Assembly (NCBI GenBank): GCA_003762715.1
Contig: RIBJ01000041.1
Location: forward strand, 1-64,000
Direction of reading: 5' to 3'
Length of the DNA stretch: 64,000 bases
DNA from: Muribaculaceae bacterium Isolate-104 (HZI)
Lineage (GTDB): Bacteria; Bacteroidota; Bacteroidia; Bacteroidales; Muribaculaceae
In this document: one piece after another, positions 62,515 through 64,000 of the stretch
Layout of the letters: each line of letters opens with the position of its first letter
Position numbering within the stretch: position 1 is the stretch's first letter
Notes under the pieces: model-generated
What the model was told of the DNA's origin: nothing
The model's database searches: none
What the model saw: the letters and a program-made list of their open reading frames with translations, nothing else
Position numbers and translations under genes: made by a program

Positions 62515-63279
62515 TTATGATTTTAAAAAACTTCGCAGCACAGCGGCAAAACCGACCGGGTTGTCAAGAAAACTGTAGTGACCGCAACCGGAAAACGAAA
62601 CGAGCCCGGCTCCGGGAATCAGTTTTTCCATAGTTTTGGCATCAGACAGTGGTGTCGCTGTGTCATTCTCTCCCCAAATAAGAAGAGTGGGCGCTTTTAT
62701 AAGAGGCATTACATGTTTAAGGTCTTCGTTTACAACCTTGCTTAATATGCTTCTCATCATCGGGCTTGCAGAGGCATAATCCGAACTGCCTCTTTTTGCA
62801 CGGGCTTTTTCTATTTGTATTTTAGCCTTTTCTTTCCCAAGCAACAGTCTATATGCCGTTTTCATGGCTTTGAAACTCCATACTTTGGCATAATATCCGA
62901 TAGACCGCCGAGGCTTGACTCCCGCAGCATCAACCAATATCAGCTTGCTGACTTCGTTACGGCTTGAATATAGTATTCCGACCCTACCTCCGAAAGAATG
63001 ACCGACAAGAACCGGCGAGGAAATGCCCAGTTTCGCAGTAAATTCCTCTATCGCTTGAGTGTATCGCTCCACTCCCCATACTTCCGACGGCTCTTCACTG
63101 CCGCCGAATCCAGGGAAATCTATGTTATACACTTTATGCGATTCTGAAGCTACTGCAGCGATACTTGCCACTGTACTCGAATTGCACCCCCAGCCGTGCA
63201 TAAGCACAAGAGGCGCCCCTGCGCCACTCACTGAGTAAGTCATTCTGGAACCGCACACTTCGATACTTTCTGTACTCAT
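62515..63279 (-). CDS. Alpha/beta-fold hydrolase
   Basis: A 254-aa soluble hydrolase heading the operon. The oxyanion region LVLMHGWGCNSS, nucleophile elbow VGHSFGGRVG (Ser about 95), acid in LLIWGENDTATPL, and His in SGCGHYSFLDNP complete the catalytic triad. There is no signal peptide. The substrate is unknown; being the first gene before MurF-like and Ddl-like ligases suggests a precursor such as an ester- or peptide-linked D-amino-acid or thioester, but this is only context. Promoter: minus-strand TAACTTTG (63309-63302). Confidence 0.8.
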   Translation of the reverse strand: MSTESIEVCGSRMTYSVSGAGAPLVLMHGWGCNSSTVASIAAVASESHKVYNIDFPGFGGSEEPSEVWGVERYTQAIEEFTAKLGISSPVLVGHSFGGRVGILYSSRNEVSKLILVDAAGVKPRRSIGYYAKVWSFKAMKTAYRLLLGKEKAKIQIEKARAKRGSSDYASASPMMRSILSKVVNEDLKHVMPLIKAPTLLIWGENDTATPLSDAKTMEKLIPGAGLVSFSGCGHYSFLDNPVGFAAVLRSFLKS

Positions 63280-63301
63280 TTGTTTAGCTCGGTTTTTACT
63301 G

Positions 63302-63309
63302 CAAAGTTA
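63302..63309 (-). promoter_or_regulatory. Putative -7 element of the seven-gene envelope operon
   Basis: Minus-strand TAACTTTG, 22 nt before the hydrolase ATG at 63279. No TTG at the ideal distance was found. Intergenic spacing of 2-12 bp or short overlaps downstream suggests one transcript to menF at 55445. Confidence 0.5.
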
Positions 63310-63464
63310 CGCTTTTTAATTATACCATGGAGCACATAATAGAAAAACATTAAAAAGTTTGTGTATTGGATTGCTCACAGATCAAATTCAAACCTGTACT
63401 CATATTGAGTTGCAACGGAAACTAAAAAGGCTTTTTTATGTTTTAGCGATTGGATAACTTTTGC

Positions 63465-63472
63465 TAATTTTG
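63465..63472 (+). promoter_or_regulatory. Putative -7 element of the VanZ-like gene
   Basis: TAATTTTG, 6 nt before the ATG at 63479, so an almost leaderless mRNA. A TTG at 63450-63452 is only 12 bp away, so the -33 box is weak. Confidence 0.45.
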
Positions 63473-63478
63473 CGAAAT

Positions 63479-64000
63479 ATGAAATTGCTAATAAAAATAA
63501 TAACAGGTTCGCCATCATACATTTATACTGTTATAATCGGTTTGGCTATCTGTTGGCTGACCCTCGCTCCCAAACCGCTGCCGGAGTGTGAGATAGATCT
63601 GTTTCCAGGAGCGGACAAAATTGTACACGCCATTATGTTCGGGGCTTTCGGAGCCGCCATATATGTTGATACTGTAAGAATGTTCAGAAGCATCAACAGA
63701 GTCGGATGTGCAATTTCAGCGATATGCGTGAGCGCTGTTTGCGGTGGCATTATCGAACTGCTTCAAAGCGGGATGCAGCTCGGTCGCAGCGCAGAGACGG
63801 CAGATTTTGTCGCGGATTGTGCGGGAGCGGTTGCCGGGTCTTTGCTCGCGTGGATATTTTTTGTTCCGGACAACGACAGATTAAAATGCGCGAAATCAAC
63901 CGGCACGACTGACCTGAGACGAGTATCTGAAATGTATCATGAAGCCTTTCCTCCTGAGGAACAGCGCCCTTGGAATGATATTTTGGACAAAATCAAAAGC
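63479..64000 (+). CDS. VanZ-like membrane protein continuing into a GNAT-like segment (partial)
   Basis: An open frame of 174 codons without a stop before the window edge. Residues 1-125 hold four hydrophobic segments of the VanZ family: LAPKPLPE after helix 1, FPGADKIVHAIMFGAFGA with the conserved Lys-His, GGIIELLQSGMQLGRSAETADFVADCAGAVAG with Glu, Gln, Arg and Asp. After a 30-residue linker comes DLRRVSEMYHEAFPPEEQRPW, like the first helix of a GNAT acetyltransferase. VanZ of Tn1546 gives low teicoplanin resistance by an unknown mechanism. It is divergent from the hydrolase/MurF/Ddl operon. Confidence 0.75.
   Translation, partial: MKLLIKIITGSPSYIYTVIIGLAICWLTLAPKPLPECEIDLFPGADKIVHAIMFGAFGAAIYVDTVRMFRSINRVGCAISAICVSAVCGGIIELLQSGMQLGRSAETADFVADCAGAVAGSLLAWIFFVPDNDRLKCAKSTGTTDLRRVSEMYHEAFPPEEQRPWNDILDKIKS

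Noticed and set aside
1-64000. CRISPR arrays, rRNA genes, riboswitches and replication origin
   Set aside because: I looked for regular spaced repeats, rRNA core sequences and known aptamer cores by eye and saw none.

Overview
The window looks like a chromosomal segment of a gut-type member of the Bacteroidales, most like Muribaculaceae or a close relative. The main reasons are the many Bacteroidetes sigma-ABfr promoters (TTTG or TTG, 18-20 bp, TAnnTTTG), the family content (DUF3943, PCMD and DUF6769-type proteins, 7-aa-loop tRNA genes without encoded CCA), and very compact housekeeping operons with ATGA-type overlaps. The taxon is an inference; no rRNA is present. Almost everything is ordinary chromosome. 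The accessory parts are an XRE-regulator patch at the left end, one frameshifted IS4-family element (about 6.69-7.86 kb) and a HaeIII-like restriction-modification island behind two tRNA genes (49.5-52.5 kb).

Layout. 0-1.9 kb: promoter/terminator unit, XRE regulator and small hypothetical genes. 1.9-6.7 kb: ABC-F ATPase, Fe superoxide dismutase, PCMD lipid/cell-surface-type protein, DUF3943 membrane protein. 6.7-7.9 kb: IS4-family element. 8.0-10.9 kb: Omp85-type barrel plus phosphoethanolamine transferase. 10.9-16.8 kb: a MacB/FtsX-like ABC exporter on the minus strand, and a divergent sigma-54 response regulator and histidine kinase; the shared 238-bp gap holds two sigma-54-type promoters aimed at the exporter, two palindromes and a sigma-ABfr promoter for the regulator. 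16.9-22.9 kb: His-rich small protein, then a heavy-metal RND efflux operon (adaptor, pump, TolC). 22.9-26.3 kb: lipoprotein, RelA/SpoT synthetase with a decayed hydrolase site, and a 51-aa ORF. 26.4-28.7 kb: engB, trmN6, CPBP protease. 28.6-35.0 kb: clpP-clpX-recQ-ftsE-udk-lptB on the minus strand, then trigger factor. 36.7-40.5 kb: prfA, pyrF, pgk, flavodoxin. 40.7-48.0 kb: purH-mreBCD-mrdA-rodA, the cell-shape operon. 48.0-49.4 kb: LysE exporter and CBM9-like protein. 49.5-52.5 kb: tRNA-Glu, tRNA-Ser, HaeIII-like R-M pair, decayed ORFs and a candidate small RNA. 52.7-55.4 kb: anaerobic ribonucleotide reductase nrdD-nrdG. 55.4-63.3 kb: one compact minus-strand operon of alpha/beta hydrolase, membrane-anchored MurF-like ligase, Ddl-like ligase, DMT transporter, ftsY, rimO and a menF-like gene. 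63.5 kb to the edge: a VanZ-like protein that runs on into a GNAT-like segment.

The most promising undescribed material is (i) the sigma-54-controlled ABC exporter with its own two-component system, (ii) the hydrolase / membrane MurF / Ddl cassette with a divergent VanZ-like gene, which looks like a second D-Ala-D-Ala branch of wall synthesis, (iii) a promoter-two-hairpin-terminator unit at 52.37-52.48 kb that looks like an sRNA gene, and (iv) a repeated use of very short or absent 5' leaders. All were read by eye; no search or folding program was run.
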